A stretch of 64,000 bases of DNA from Verticillium longisporum (GCA_019188255.1 JAETXT010000001.1:4774001-4838000), one strand, 5' to 3'; positions 22,198 to 33,756 are shown, numbered from the stretch's first letter. Made by a program: numbers and translations. Notes: generated by a model not told the origin, from the letters alone.

Positions 22198-24066
22198 ATG
22201 GATTGGGTGCGGGACTTCTCAGGCTTGAACGCCAGCGACTTGGAGCGGTGTTTTCAATACCACTTGAGGAGCAGCACAGTCGTCAAGCTCTCCAGCACCG
22301 GCAAAGTGAGTTTGAAGAAGATTTAGAAACTCATTTACCTATCATTGGGATTTCAAACTAATTATTCAGTTGCTTACTTGGTTGTTGAGCTCGGAAAAAG
22401 ACTGGCAGAAGTGGCTGGACGATGCGAGTGCTCCTACAAGCCCATACCATTGTTCATTGTTAACTGTAGCGCCATGGACAGGAGGTGCCAAATATAGACG
22501 ATAAAAATGTCGATGGAGGGTTGATTCTTCTGTGAGCAAATCTTGAGGAAATCCTTATTAAATAACACACGTCCTAACGAATCAAACCAAGTTTGACAAG
22601 CCGATGCGACCGACCGAAACTGACCGTTGGGCCCGCGGAGCTCTTGAGTGAGAAAGAAATGAACGAGAAAGTCTCAATCGCAGACGACTCAACTCTGTGC
22701 AATCCGAGCCGATCAAACACGCAGAGGTCCGAGGTTGTGCTTCAGGGAAAAGAAGGGCAAAACGACTCAGGTTCAGGAGCAAGTCGAAGCATTCGTGACT
22801 TGCCCTTTACACGCGAGATCTTCGAGACCATCATAAGAAGATTCCACACTCACGGGACGTTAACCAGAACCATCACCAGGGCCGATGTTTCGGCATTTTC
22901 AGCAAACAATGTTTGCATGCAGTCAGCTGAAGGCGATTCCTACCGTTCATATGGTACGTCCACTGGTGCTTGTCAACATGACGAGACAGCATGACTGATT
23001 TCAGTTCTCCTCGGATAGTCTACAACGCGCGAACATCCAATGAATGGGAGGGAGATCTCGCCATGACAGCAACTTACTTTCCATGTCGTCAGCTCACATT
23101 TGGAATTCTCCTTGGCTGTACCGAAACAATTGAAGATAAAGTGATCAAGCGGCTGCGCCTGGTCGGGTCGGATGCGACTCATCCACTGATTCCATTTGGC
23201 ATCATGGCTGAGATTGAGCGTTCTAGGCATATAAAGCTTGTGGAGGACTCCATTGATGGCCTGGAGACGAATATTGATCAGCTCAGCGAACGGATCGAAA
23301 CCCGTGGCGAGACAAGCCAAGAAGAGGTAGACAGGCGGAGCCGCGATCGAAAAGAGGCATGGTTAGACGCCGCCCATCTGAGGAATGTGCTCATAAACTG
23401 GCAGAACCAGCTCAAACACATGACAAGACATGCCAGGCTTCTGCAATCAGCGCCGACGATCAATACGCCGCAGACAGCAACCACCAAAGAAAATGGACAC
23501 GGGCTCCAGGATACCCAGCACAACGGGAACTTGGAGCACCGAACTCTTGAGGCAAGCAGTACTCGCATAAGTGACCGACTTGAGGCCATTGTGGAGGAGT
23601 ATGACGAAAAGATTCGTGACTCGGCCATGAGGCTAGATGGTATGGCCATGGCGACACAATGGGTAAGACAACAACTTGCCGTCATCCATTAAATGCATGA
23701 CATCTGGCTGACATATCTTTGGCAGTCATATTCGGACACCAACGTTGAGATCGCTCTTGCAACGACCCGCGATTCGAAGCATATGCGTTCTATTTCGCTC
23801 ATCACCATGATCTTCTTACCGGGTACCTTTTTGGCTGTGAGTGATTGCCCAGGTGGCACGATGTCTCAAACAACTAATCACGGCCGCTCCAGACCATCTT
23901 TTCAATGACTTTCTTTGATTGGGGCGACGGAACAGGGAAAGCGAGGGTGTCGGGCATGATATGGATATATTTCGCACTTGCCTTTGGCTTTACTGTCGTA
24001 ACTCTGGGAAGCTGGTATTTTTGGACATCCCGTAGGCGTCGTACCGAGAACATATGTCATTATTAG
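22198..24066 (+). CDS. CorA-like two-helix membrane protein, N-terminal frame disturbed
   Basis: The supported part uses exons 22592-22953, 23019-23662, 23726-23836 and 23893-24066, all with good GT...AG sites; from the first in-frame ATG at 22659 it encodes 407 residues. It ends with two hydrophobic helices (SISLITMIFLPGTFLATIF and MIWIYFALAFGFTVV) after a long helical, coiled region, as in fungal CorA-like proteins. The Mg-channel GMN motif is absent, so ion transport is doubtful. FTREIFETIIRRFHTHGT and YNARTSNEWEGDLAMTATYFP are family landmarks. Upstream, an ATG at 22198 starts a plausible exon (to 22305) spliced to 22370, but the coding pattern then passes through all three frames between 22420 and 22510, so the N-terminus is either frameshifted or spliced in a way I cannot resolve. 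Confidence 0.68.
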
Positions 24067-24478
24067 CGATGGTGGTCTTCATGAATACCTATTAGACGTG
24101 CGATCAATATTATGTCACAGAACTGCAATTCGTGCCGCCGATCGATGGCGTGTCCGGGTCCCTGAGACCTGAGCAAGTTGCGCTGCAGGTACTCCGCCAC
24201 GGAACCTCGTTCATTGGTCAAGCAGATGCTGAGCCTGAGCAAGGTCTTCGATACCGCGCTGATAGCCTGCAGCCTGCAGCCTCATGCAACTTGCTCTACA
24301 GAGAGAATCCACTTTGCTGCATACCTGGATAACAAGCAGGCTGCTCCCGACACCGACAAGCCTGGCATTCTCAGCCTTTGTTTATCTTGAACACCTACCT
24401 GCCTGGCAATCCACCCTAAGTCTGGGTCCATTACTGTTGCATACATTCTACCATCAAACAAGAGCAGAACACACAACG
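24067..24478. other. intergenic region upstream of kinase B
   Basis: No gene seen; probable promoter of the kinase starting at 24479. Confidence 0.5.
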
Positions 24479-26435
24479 ATGAAAGCATCACCCCCAGAAC
24501 TGTCATCGGACGACCTATGGGTACTGCTGCACAACCACAAAGTGGAAGGCCTGAAGGACGATGAGTCGTATTGGCCCCTCTCCACCCTCAGCACATGCTT
24601 GACGCCAGAGGTTGTCTCGAGAAGCCTGACTGTACCCGAAGGCCCGAAAAGCGAGCTGGACAGAGAGTCCCTTGTTCGCCAGATATGTTACCCTGATCCT
24701 GAGAAGGGCCAAACATACATCCAATTATTTGCTCTTCTCGTTATGTGCGACAAGATCGGTGATGCAAAAGTCATCTTCGACAAGCGGGGCGGCATTTGTG
24801 ACGCCGACCTCCCTCTGCATTATGATCACAAGGCCGAGAAGCCTTTGAAAAGGAAAGGCACAGAAGCCTCGTTGGAATGTTTTATTAGAAGTTCTTGGAG
24901 ACGGAAAGACTCAGACGCCTTCGACAGATGGCAATGGCATTTCTGCCCTCATGTATTTCGGCGCAGGGAATCAGAGGCTGCACCTCACAGCAGGCTGGGG
25001 ACCAAACACATACTTCCCTGGATCTCTCATGGACCAGTCAGCAAATGGCTTGTGGAGGACGACACTCGTGGTGGTGCTTTCAGCGATGTTTTTAAGAGAA
25101 TGTTGCATCCTGGTTGCCACACTTTCGACCCGCTGCTTCAAAAGGGAAGTGCCTTTGAACAACTCTAATTCTCCTACTAACAAACCTTCAGCTAGACTTG
25201 AAAGCAGAATTCGTTGCAGTGAAAAAGCTTAGGGGAGGCCGTGAAGACAAATTCCGTCAGGCGCAGCGTGAGGCCGATCAGCTACGCCTCTTTGACGGCC
25301 AACTCCATCCGCACCTGGTCACCTTACTTGCTACCTACGAGATTGAGGGTGAATCCTTCTTTCTCTTCCCATTCGCGGAATATGACCTGCAAGATCTGTG
25401 GGACAAGGAAGCACAGCCCAAAGATATGCAAGACGCGGCGACTGTGCGGTGGCTTTCTCGCCAGATATGTGGACTTGTTGGAGCGATGGCTCAGATACAT
25501 GAGCCACGCAAGATCGCTCCTGGAAAGTATGGCCGTCACGGCGATATCAAACCTGACAACATCTTATGTTATCGTACCCACAGGAGCTATGGGTGGCATC
25601 TTGTCATTTCTGACCTAGGCGTCTCCGCGCTGAACTCGGAGAACTCTCGGTCTAATGTGCCAGGGGAAGCCATTTCAGAGATTCCCGAATATCGTCCGCC
25701 AGAATGCGACGTTCGAGGCGGCTCTATCAACAGGCTTTTCGACGTGTGGACAATGGGATGCCTCATTTTCGAGATGCTGGCACAAGTAGTAGGTGGGAGG
25801 ACGCTCCGAGATGAATTCGATCATAAAAGAACCACATTTTTCATGATTGGTGGGGGTAGAAAAAACGTGTTCTACGACCTCGTTGAGCTGGAAGGTGGTA
25901 GCTTCAGACAGTCCGTCAAAGCAGAAGTGCTACAGGTGAGCAAAGTTCTGACACCATCTTTTATGTTGCACTACAAGCGCTGAGTCAAAGTTTTGAGCTT
26001 GCTCTGATATGAACGTGTCCTGTGTAGTGCTTCGACACTTTGAGGGCTGATGACAGGTCATCGCAGTACATCCGAGATGTCCTAACGGTAATTGAGGATC
26101 AGATGATGGTCATTCTCCGGAAGGACAGAACCTTGGTCAGGTCGACTTCAAACGAGCTGGTCAAGATATTCGATCATCTGCACGACAAATGTCAACGGGA
26201 CGAAGAATACTGCGTTTCACAGTCGAATCCAAGTTTTCCTAATGCGAACAGGGAGCCCATTGCTGTCTTGGTAGAGCTCAATAAACGGTCTCTCAGTCAA
26301 CTACAAAGATGGCCTGTGCAGAAGCGTTCCGGCCGGGAGAGAGTTTCCATGGATGCTAGCAAGATGAAAGAGTTAGACTTGGTTAATCCACGGGACGGGA
26401 CAGCCGGTGAGCAGTTGGGAATTCCTGGTCAGTAG
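24479..26435 (+). CDS. fungal protein kinase with a conserved N-terminal region (paralogue B)
   Basis: Three exons (24479-25148, 25196-25935, 26028-26435) give 605 residues; the second intron (92 bp) is clear, the first (47 bp, GTGCCT...CTAG with branch CTAAC) is the best in-frame choice. The N-terminal ~200 residues contain the region shared with the kinase at 16580 (KIGDAKVIFDK, DRWQWHFCP, KHILPWISH). The kinase domain has GGAFSDVFKR, VAVKKL (Lys ~233), the catalytic loop RHGDIKPDNIL (Asp ~340), ISDLGVSAL in place of DFG (Asp ~363), PEYRPPE and FDVWTMGCLIFEM. All catalytic residues are present, so it is probably active, with the DFG Phe replaced by Leu. Role unknown; a stress or self-recognition role is only a guess from the setting. 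Confidence 0.8.
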
Positions 26436-27440
26436 CGCCATGGGAGTTATCGCCAGTGGGTTGGGTGTATCTCGGAAACAGAAAGAAGAATGATAAAGCT
26501 AAGGGACAGCAACACAACTTCACCCACGCAATGTTTTTTAATTAGGCTAGGCTGGCGAAATACCTTGTCGAGCCGGCCACGGCGCCGAGAATCTGCTCGT
26601 ACGCATGGCCGCGTTGGGGCGCGCGCAAGCACACTTCGGGACCTTGTGTCTACGTGTGTAACACCGAGCAAGGAGAAGAAGTGCGGCAAGAAGAGGGTAG
26701 TAGAGGAGGAGTCTTTTGAGGACTTTCCAGCCCTAGACTGTAAGCTTGAAAAAACGTTGAGGCTTCAGAATCGCGCAAGCCGTGCTACATTTTGTAGGAA
26801 TTGAACGCTGAGGTAGGATAGCGTGTGGCCTCGCCACCACAAGCCGAGTGTACAGTCGAACGTAGTTGAATATCGCAGCATTGCCTGTCAGAGACTAGGA
26901 CAGGGTCAATAGCCACTAGCGGCTGGCCTCGGCCACCGATGCCCGCGGCGGGTGTGACGTCCATTTTGACGACTAGGAACGATGCATTGTCCTACATGAA
27001 TGGAGTGTCATACCAAAGGATTGACCGCGTGCATTGGGTGCCGTTGTCAGGCAGGCAATTTCATTAACATGGATTTCCGAGCGCATCTAGCGCAGCCAGA
27101 TTTCCACATGCTCTTCCGTCGAACCGTGCGTGAACCCTGTTGCGGCACAATCAAGCAGCAATCTCAGTACACTCTGGGGTAAATCGCGATGGGTTACATC
27201 CTGTCAGGGATCAAGCACTGCATCTCGAGCAGCCCCTGTCTCGCGGGACTGGTCCGCGGTACCCTGGGAAACTCAAAGGATCCGCCGGGAGGCCAATGAA
27301 CAACACAGGTGGGATCAGAGTCGGCCCGTCGCTTGCATTTAGCCAAAAACACCCCCTTCCAGCCCATGCCCGTGATTAAAATTACGCACTGATGCTCAGC
27401 TGCATCGTCGAGGCTTGCGGTAGATTCTTCAATGTAATGA
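26436..27440. other. intergenic region
   Basis: No gene seen in 1 kb. Confidence 0.5.
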
Positions 27441-28675
27441 GACATCCCGAAAGAATTGAGGAGGTTATTCGTCGAGGTGTCGATCTTTTGGGGTTTGGCG
27501 CTGGCACTATTCATTGCTACCTACGTCGCATGGAGCCTCCTTGCCTATTATCAATCTCCCCTGCGTCGATACCCTGGGCCTTTCTTTGCGAGTAAGTTCG
27601 CATAGAGCCTTCACGGCTCGATCCTAAGAATTTGGCAGCGTGAGCGTACTATGCGTGCTGACGACAGTATAGAATTTACCAATCTCTGGCGGATTACCAT
27701 ACACTGCGTGGCGATATCCACCTAGTCAACCTTCGCACGCATCGAAAGTATGGCCCTGTGGTCAGAACAGGACCAAATAATCTGGACCTCGATGTGCCCA
27801 GCTTGGTTAAGACCATCTACACTACAGACCACAAGTGGCTGAAAACGGAATTCTACAAACCAGCGAGCAACGTCGTCAACAGAGAACCTATGCCCAATCT
27901 CTTCAGTCTCATCGACCCAGCCGAACATGCAAGGCAGAAGAAGCCTGTAGCCCAGCACTAATCGATGACAAGTGTGCTTCAGCTAGAGCCACACTTTGAT
28001 GAAGCCATTCGACTGCTGTGCTGTCAGCTTGAAGGGCGTTTTATGCACAGATGGGTTCACAATCGCTGTGAATTCAGTTTCGAATTCGACTTGGGGCAAT
28101 GGATCAAAATGTGTAAGTCACAGAGCTCCTCTTCTTGGAATCTTCCAAGCTGACAGGCTGTGCAGACGCATGGGACGTCATTGGCCAGATCACTTTCAGC
28201 AAATGCTTTGGATACCTCGAAGCAGGCAAAGACTTTGATGGGCATCTATGGTTATCCGAGATGGGGTCTGACTACCTTGCCGGCGTCAGCCAGTTGCCCA
28301 TCCTTGATCGCTGGCTCGACAAGAACCCCATCATACCAATCGGCGGTGCAACCGTGCTACTGGGACCGACACTACAATGCGTGAAAGATCGATTTCAGGG
28401 TCGAGACCAAGCCACCCACGATGAAAGCAAGCCTGACTTTCTAGACAAGTTCATCCAGGCGAGGTCTGAGAATCATGATGTTGTCGACGGCAGGCAGATT
28501 GTCAGCTACCTTGCCATCAACATGTTTGCTGGGCCTGATACGACCGCGATTACCATCAAGGCGGTACTCTATTACGTACTGCGTACGCCTGGTGTGCGGG
28601 CGAAATTAGAGGCCGAGATTCTGGCCACGGAGTTCTCAAGACAGCATAATGTACCACCAGCGCAGCACCCCGACC
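27441..28675 (+). pseudogene. cytochrome P450 relic, N-terminus to I-helix
   Basis: The frame opening at 27441 encodes a membrane anchor and the proline hinge (ALALFIATYVAWSLLAYY then RRYPGPFFA), but no ATG is in frame. After an intron (27592-27673) comes FTNLWRI, then a one-base frame change at about 27694-27696, then RGDIHLVNLRTHRKYGPVVR. A TAA at 27959-27961 replaces the Tyr expected in VAQHYSMTSV. A second intron (28113-28165) restores YAWDVIGQITFSKCFGYLEAG. The I-helix MFAGPDTTAITIKAVLYYVL is present. Coding similarity stops at about 28670, where a dispersed repeat begins, so the ExxR helix and the heme-binding cysteine region are missing. It resembles the pisatin-demethylase-like fungal P450s. 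It cannot make an active enzyme. Confidence 0.85.
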
Positions 28676-28800
28676 AAGCAAGTCAAATATGGGTGTCGGA
28701 TTTGGTTGTTTGGTCCTATTTGCAAATATTTGACTTGTTTAGTTAGTAATGAAGCTATCACGATAGTCATTAGCCTACCTAAGACCCAGATTCCGTGGTG
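28670..28800 (+). repeat. dispersed repeat, copy 1
   Basis: This segment (from CCGACCAAGCAAGTCAAAT to about CCTAAGACCCAGATTCCG) is clearly similar to the reverse complement of 61795-61943. Shared blocks include GGTGTCGGATTT, GTTGTTTGGTCC, TTTAGTTAGTA, GAAGCTATCACGAT and GTCATTAGCCTACCTA. The copies differ mainly by C/T and G/A changes plus a 37-nt length difference. It is probably a terminal part of a transposable element; no transposase is seen. It begins where the P450 coding similarity ends. Confidence 0.8.
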
Positions 28801-28900
28801 TTACGTTGGTGGAATTACCCTGGGTTCTAACGCCCTGCGCGCGCGGGTGTAAGCTGATTGGATAATATATGTGGGGTTTTCTTGATGAAAACTAAGAGAA

Positions 28901-28969
28901 GCTGGTAGCCTAGTTGGTCAGGATCTCTAGTGCCCTACTAGAAGTTATGGTTCGAATCCCATTATTAGC
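28901..28969 (+). other. tRNA-like sequence with A and B boxes
   Basis: GCTGGTA (28901-28907) pairs with TATTAGC (28963-28969) as an acceptor stem, allowing two G-T pairs. TAGCCTAGTTGG resembles the pol III A box and GGTTCGAATCC is a perfect B box. TCTAG/CTAGA form a five-base anticodon stem around TGCCCTA, but base 33 is not T. The T-stem lacks one base. A decayed tRNA or the head of a tRNA-derived SINE is more likely than a working tRNA. Confidence 0.55.
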
Positions 28970-29148
28970 GTTATTGTTGAACCAATATTAGGGAATCCTG
29001 TGGTTAGGATGGTGATATCTGGGATATCTGGGATCCACTGCTCTGAGGAGCACGTGAACTACGGCTTACATGATCGCTGAGAGCAGACGGGTATATCTGA
29101 CTCACGTAGGTAGCGGTAACTCAGAGAAGCAGACAACGAAGAATCAAC

Positions 29149-29245
29149 CATCACAAGCCTTATATCAGATACCCTACCAATCCAGTACTTCCGCTGTGCT
29201 TGCGAGCTCTGAATAGGTAGGGTATCTGATATAAGGCTTGTGATG
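29149..29245. repeat. perfect 30-bp inverted repeat
   Basis: The 30 bases at 29149-29178 (starting CATCACAAGCC) are exactly the reverse complement of 29216-29245 (ending GGCTTGTGATG), with a 37-bp spacer. It lies in the repeat-rich stretch after the P450 relic and may be two inverted ends of a mobile element. The rest of 28676-29535 holds no gene. Confidence 0.9.
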
Positions 29246-29535
29246 ATGATCAGAGTAATCTAGAGCATTTTCTTGGCTAGCTGTGCTCTGATCTTCTCAG
29301 GTTAGGGGCATGGGGAATAGCCTGGTTCATTGTAACATCTTTACGTGTCAAGCCAAATGTCGTGGGCACTCTGGCATGCTACAGATATTCCCGACAAAAG
29401 ACCGTCGGATCTTAAGTTTTGTGCTTAATACATTGATCGCTGAATACCAGAGTCCGTTCGCTCTTCCGTTCCGTGTACGTACATGTACAGATACAAGTCC
29501 TTAAACCGTGACCAAGCTGGCAACCCATGTATCTC

Positions 29536-30900
29536 CTAAGCTTGAGTGGTCGATCTCTTGAACTTTGTATCGACACGGATGCTATGAAGAGGGATGTCGT
29601 CGGCGTCATCGTCACATCGATCTGCCTTGGGTGTGCTCGTCACGGTGAAACCGTACCCCTTGACATCGGGCCTAAGGGCGGCATCACTAGGTGACACCAT
29701 GGTCGTACCCAGCTCCTCGTTCGTAAATCGGGACTCATTGTCGTCGGAGGCCCGCCGAGAATGTTCGTCCTTGTTTGATCGTTCCAAGGTGGCGGCGGAC
29801 TTGTTCGCAAAGTCATCGCGGGATGAGAGGCGCTGGCTGAAGTTTCCAGTTTTCTTGGAGCGCAGACCCATGGACGAGGCGCCCCGCGAGAAAGCGTCGC
29901 TGAGGTTGCCCTTGATGCCCAGGGAGCGTGCAAAAAACACCATGACCGGTCGAAGAGTAGGGAGGCAAGCGGAAACAATACCCGCCGACATTTCGATTGC
30001 TGTCCAGCCGACCGTCGGAGCCAGTGTGTAGGTTGGGTCGGTGGCGGAGTAGGTGAAAAGCACACTGGTGCGGTATGCAGATGCGAATACAACACTGGGA
30101 ATGGTCAGTTGCCAAAAGATCAATCTAGACTGGGAGAGAAACGCACAAGAATCCCAAGCTGAATGCAAAAGTGAGGCCAATCTTTTCAATCTGCTTCAGT
30201 TGCAGTTTCCAGATGGGCGGAATCGGCATGAGAAGGATGACAAGATCGGTGAAGATGGTCGAAGCCGCGTTGGCGATCCATGTGCCGACCTGGTTGATGC
30301 ATCGTCCGGGAAGATGCGGGTACCAGAGCTTCTCAACCGGGACGCAGATGAAGATGAAGAGAAATGTAATGCAGACTACCCACGCCATGACAAACGCGCC
30401 GACACCCCATGCCATCCTCTTGAAGTAGGGAACGCGGAAGATGCGGTAGTACATCAGCAATAGGCTCAGCTTAGTCCAGCCGAGGTTCCAGGCGTAGAGG
30501 ACCTCTGCTACAACAAGCCATTTAGCCATCATGACAATATCCTCAACGTCCACGAGGTCAGCGTGGATGCCCATGCCGCAAGAATGCATGGCAAAGACGA
30601 ATCCAATAACGGCAAGGTTCCAGCCCTTTTCGTAGTGACGTGTCAGAATTCAGAGCCCAAAAAAATATACTGGGAAACAATGGATTGTGCGTTGGAGTTG
30701 GAAGTCGAACTTACCATCGAGAAAATGATCATCCAATCATCCCACCACAGCTCTTGACCTTTGAATCGCCGACTAAAAAGCCGCAATACGACAGAGGCGA
30801 GGGCCAACACGGTCATGGAAACAACAACTTGGATCACCCATGGCTGAAGATTGTCGGGGTTATAGCCCGGCAGGCCTGGAAGCTGAGACTTTGATGACAT
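29536..30900 (-). CDS. rhodopsin-domain (PTH11/SAT4-like) seven-helix membrane protein
   Basis: Three minus-strand exons (30715-30900, 30147-30625, 29536-30094; introns 89 and 52 bp) give 407 residues. The order of hydrophobic segments is that of the fungal rhodopsin domain: VVVSMTVLALASVVLRL, then the family's ELWWDDWMIIFSM, AWNLGWTKLSLLLMYYRIF, FVMAWVVCITFLFIFIC, CINQVGTWIANAASTIFTDLVILLMPIPPIWKLQL, GLTFAFSLGFF and GWTAIEMSAGIVSACLPTLRPV. The last ~130 residues are a polar, Ser-rich cytoplasmic tail (DEHSRRASDDNESRF). Such proteins are candidate G-protein-coupled or surface-sensing receptors; ligand unknown. Confidence 0.88.
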
Positions 30901-32031
30901 GTCGATTTGCGGAATGCTTGAAGCGAAGAAGGAGTTGGGAAAGAAACAAACAAAGATGCAAGAATCAGGTCTGATATTTGCGGTGCTCGAGGCTTTTTAG
31001 ACATATATATTTCACGAATACATGCTACTACTTTACGCTCCCACCCACTGTCCCGTCACCCCCTGACGCTGATGGCAGAGGATGGCTCGAACACGACAGG
31101 GATGGGGGGCTATAAAGGATTCCCGGCCGGCAGTGAAGTTTCGCGGTACCTGACAGGGCGATTGATCAACGAGGACTGCGGAGTAGCATCCACCTTATCT
31201 GCTGATGGACAGGCGATGGACCACAAGTACGGTATCATCGCGTGCGCGAGAAGATTTTCTCTGGGGGCCCTTGATGTTACGCTGAGGATTTTTTTTCATC
31301 GCAGCGCCGCTTTCTCCTTGCAAGAAACCAACCAGTTCACCCAAGAAACCGGTTCCCAGATCTGGACTGACTCATCGATCTGAACATGGCGTTTTTACTG
31401 CAGTGCAGCCCGCCTATTACAGCCTTCAGCTTTGGTCACCAACCAAACCCAAATATCCACCATCGACACCCCAATCGACCCTGGCCTGCCCTCCCCTCCC
31501 CCTGTAACGATTCCGTCTCCCCGGCATCCGCGGCTGCATCCCCAATATGATAGTGGCTCGACTAAAAAGAGGCGTTGAGAGCGTTGTGTAACGCGGGCCG
31601 CCCCCTTACGCTAGACAAAACCAGTAGCTTGACTCCATCACGACGGCTCTAAGACCTTTTTGGTGCTGATCCGCACAGCCTGACAGGTGGAAGCCCCTCT
31701 TCGTGAGGGCGCCAAAACCTGCGGTTCCAGTTTCTCCACACCGAAGCACACGTAGCAGGGTCATGGTGACCGCGGAATGATCCCAGGCCTAAAGTTAGGC
31801 TACATGTACTAGTCGCAACGCCTCTCGTGACAATGAGCATATAGGGAGGTTGTCCCTGGACACGCCAAAGAGACAGCTGCTGCAGTCTAGTGACGCTGCA
31901 TAATAACTAACACGGGAGCTCTTTTCTTCAGCACGGCCTCCTTCTTACCCCCTTCGAATCAGTGTTCAGCTGTATTACCTTTGATCGACTGCCTACCCCA
32001 TCACTGTTGCTACCTAGTATCAGTTCTCAAT
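30901..32031. other. intergenic region
   Basis: No gene seen in 1.1 kb. Divergent promoters for the receptor-like gene and the hydrolase are expected here; a TATATATA stretch lies at about 31002-31009 (upstream of the minus-strand gene). Confidence 0.5.
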
Positions 32032-33043
32032 ATGGCTGCCAAGACAACTATTCATGTCCCCCACCTTGGTGGCATCACTGCCGGATATCGGCTTTCCGGG
32101 GACGCCATTGACTCGAGCAAGCCCACTCTTGTTCTCATCAACTCGATGTGCACAACTTCTTCGCTGTACGACGCTCAATTCAGCCGCAAGACGCTTACAG
32201 ACGCTGTCAACCTTTTGGCGATCGAGCCCCTGGGCCATGGCGCCACAAGCTCTGTCTCAGAGCATTTCACCTATTGGGATACAGCCACCATGGCTCTGCA
32301 AGTCATGGACGCCCTCAAGGTGCCCAAGGCTTTCGCGTTAGGCACCAGCCAAGGTGGCTGGATGGTCACTCGGATGGCGCTGCTGGCCCCTGAGAGGGTA
32401 TTTGCAAACCCCTCCCCCGGTGAACCCCCGTCGGGATCGTCACTCTGACCGAACCGCAGATCATCGGCCTGCTGCCTCTCGGCACTTCAATGGACTACGA
32501 GTCCGCCGCGTCCCGCGAGAAGGGCTGCTGGGACCCCAAGTCGCAGCTCCTGCCCTTCCTTGAGAGCTGGAGCAGCCCCGTCCCGACACCTGACTTTGTC
32601 GTCGACGAAATCTGGCGCGGCATGGTCTCCAGCCTGGGGTTCTCGGGAACCGTAGGACCCGAGACGCTGTCATTCTGGGATGCGACGCTCAAGGCCGTCT
32701 ACTCCGGCGACGAGGGCCGCAGGAAGCTCCGCATGGCGCTGCTGTGCCTGCTCGAGCGCGACGGCCTTCTGCTGCGGCTGCGGGACATTAAGTGCCCTGT
32801 GTACTGGCTTCATGTAAGTTTGGGCTAACCCCGGGGAACCTGAACCATCGCGCTCACCTTGTCTTGCAGGGACCCAAGGACCCCGTGTTTGGCGGCGTTG
32901 TGCCTACGGAGCACATCAAGCTGTTCACCTCGTCGCCCGAGGCTACTTTGACTTTTGTTGAGGGCGCGGGCCACTACCTCAACGCGACCAGCCCTCGCGA
33001 AACCGAGGAGGGGATTCTCAAGATGGTCAAGAAGTACGCTTAG
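32032..33043 (+). CDS. alpha/beta-hydrolase fold protein
   Basis: Exons 32032-32397, 32460-32813 and 32870-33043 (introns 62 and 56 bp, all phase 0) encode 297 residues starting ATGGCTGCC. The fold markers are VLINSM near the oxyanion hole, the nucleophile elbow GTSQGGW (Ser about residue 109) and the late catalytic His in VEGAGHYLN. The cap region lies in exon 2. It resembles lactonases and epoxide-hydrolase-like enzymes (3-oxoadipate enol-lactonase type), but substrate cannot be told. No signal peptide, so probably cytosolic. Confidence 0.85.
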
Positions 33044-33756
33044 ATAGGCAGATCAGTTTCACGATCAGAATTGAATGAGACCGGATGCGATGACCGATGC
33101 ATTTGCGATTCATGCGAAATTTGGTGGCTTGACAGGGCTGTGAACTGGCATTAGGTTTCAACTAGTATTGCCCATTCAATGATCCATGTTCGAGCGAAGG
33201 CCTCGTCATTGTGAATTTGATTCAGCCGTGCGAAATCTGAGGAAGAAAGAATAAACATTTCTGTAGAAAGCCGAAGGACAGGAAAAGATCTCTCTTAGAG
33301 CGATTGGCATGACGATGGAAAGCGACCACTGCTGAGTATACCTAGGTATGGTATGTTGGTGCCATCAAGACTAGCTGCGTTGGTGCGGCGTGGCCCATGG
33401 ATGCTCTCATCCCATTTGGGTACTCTCTGGTAACTGCTTGACTCGGTCAACTCGGCCTCAAAGACTAAAGAAATCATGCTGATAATTTCGTCGCCCAATC
33501 CGGCATTGTTAGCTTTGATTTATCCAGTGCTGCCTCCACCCAAGTGTTGTGCTTCGCACAACGACTTGGCGATGTCATTCGCAGCGACATCGGAGGGCGT
33601 GGGAGTCATCTGGCGATGCTTCACGCGCCTGGCGTCGGCTCAAGCTGATTCAGACCAACGAGCACCCGACGTATATAATCCATTTAGTACCAGCTTGGTT
33701 TGAACCTTCTCATTGCTCAAACAAATCAGGATTACCTACAGATCATAGCAGACATC
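33044..33756. promoter_or_regulatory. intergenic; TATA box upstream of PEP-mutase-like gene
   Basis: No gene in 713 bp. TATATAAT at 33672-33679 lies about 80 bp before the ATG at 33757 and is a plausible TATA box. Confidence 0.5.
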
